Origin: Stutzerimonas kirkiae
GTDB lineage: Bacteria; Pseudomonadota; Gammaproteobacteria; Pseudomonadales; Pseudomonadaceae
Length of the DNA: 64,000 nt
Reading direction: 5' to 3'
NCBI RefSeq assembly: GCF_004327335.1
Contig: NZ_QJUO01000003.1
Coordinates: 62,001-126,000, forward strand
A program made the translations under genes and the position numbers. The notes beneath the pieces are model-generated. The model was given only the letters and a program-made list of their open reading frames with translations, searched no databases and was not told the DNA's origin. Below are positions 63,694 through 64,000 of the stretch, one piece after another. How positions within the stretch are numbered: the first letter of the stretch is position 1; every line of letters begins with the position of its first letter.

Positions 63694-64000
63694 ATGAGTA
63701 TTCGACTTGGCGATATCGCCCCGGACTTCGAGCAGGACTCCAGCGAAGGGCGTATCCGCTTCCATGAGTGGCTGGGCGACAGTTGGGGGATCCTGTTCTC
63801 CCATCCCGCCGATTTCACACCGGTCTGCACCACCGAACTGGGGTTCACCGCCAAGCTCAAGGACGAGTTCGCCAAGCGTGGCGTCAAGGCCATCGCGCTC
63901 TCGGTGGACCCGGTGGAGTCCCATGTGAAGTGGATCGACGATATCAATGAAACCCAGAGCACCCGGGTCAATTTCCCGATCCTGGCCGATGCCGACCGCA
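63694..64000 (+). CDS. lsfA: 1-Cys peroxiredoxin LsfA, N-terminal part
   Basis: The first 102 residues of a Prx6-type peroxiredoxin; the gene runs off the window. The peroxidatic Cys is C45 in HPADFTPVCTTELG, and ALSVDPVESHVKWIDDI is typical of this subfamily. LsfA is a sulfate-starvation-induced antioxidant protein in P. putida and P. aeruginosa, usually near ssu genes, which fits the SsuA-like gene 3 kb away. ATG at 63694 follows CAGGAGCAAGG. Confidence 0.92.
   Translation, partial: MSIRLGDIAPDFEQDSSEGRIRFHEWLGDSWGILFSHPADFTPVCTTELGFTAKLKDEFAKRGVKAIALSVDPVESHVKWIDDINETQSTRVNFPILADADR

Overview
The window is a high-GC, densely packed chromosomal segment of a Pseudomonas-like gammaproteobacterium. 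Gene content and neighbourhoods (metG next to apbC and dcd, minCDE next to rluA, the five-gene bra/liv branched-chain amino acid operon, an OprD porin, lsfA and SsuA-type sulfur genes) all fit that genus. No phage, plasmid or CRISPR array is seen.

Layout: 1-7.4 kb holds the start of an AsrA/Lon-type protease, a zinc-type TonB receptor with a Zur-like operator, a DMT exporter and an OsmC-YcaO fusion. 7.5-9.0 kb has tRNA-Gly(CCC) and an intact ISL3-family insertion sequence. 9-14.5 kb carries metG, a Cys-rich CWC protein, apbC/mrp, a cold-shock protein and dcd. 14.5-19.5 kb is the livFGMHJ operon. 19.6-25.8 kb is a run of small housekeeping and conserved genes (DUF2288, UspA, YajD, YebC, dgt, an HPF-like protein). 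26.2-28.9 kb is a PepSY/DUF3649/DUF3325 iron-type operon, followed by a second ISL3 copy, a 70-bp MITE-like element and tRNA-Cys. 30.6-33.6 kb holds ppiC, two LuxR-type response regulators around a PQQ-associated CXXCW gene, and HU. 33.9-39.1 kb has an S9 peptidase, GNAT and PaiB genes and a small lower-GC islet (AhpD-like protein, MerR, lipoprotein). 39.8-46.6 kb carries metH, an RluA-family synthase and minCDE.

48.9-57.0 kb is the most informative block. A guanidine-I (ykkC) riboswitch precedes an ABC transporter, two DUF1989 proteins and a large biotin carboxylase that would usually be called urea carboxylase. The riboswitch argues that the substrate is guanidine: import, carboxylation, then deimination of carboxyguanidine to allophanate. 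The expected allophanate hydrolase is not next to it. 57.2-64 kb ends with an SdiA-regulated-domain protein, DUF4136 lipoprotein, an orphan SsuA-like binding protein divergent from an OprD porin, a DMT transporter and the start of lsfA.

The intergenic spaces are rich in two dispersed repeat families: a roughly 90-165 bp palindromic element (at least six copies plus fragments) and a longer mosaic repeat (five loci). Both are recorded below because no gene explains them.
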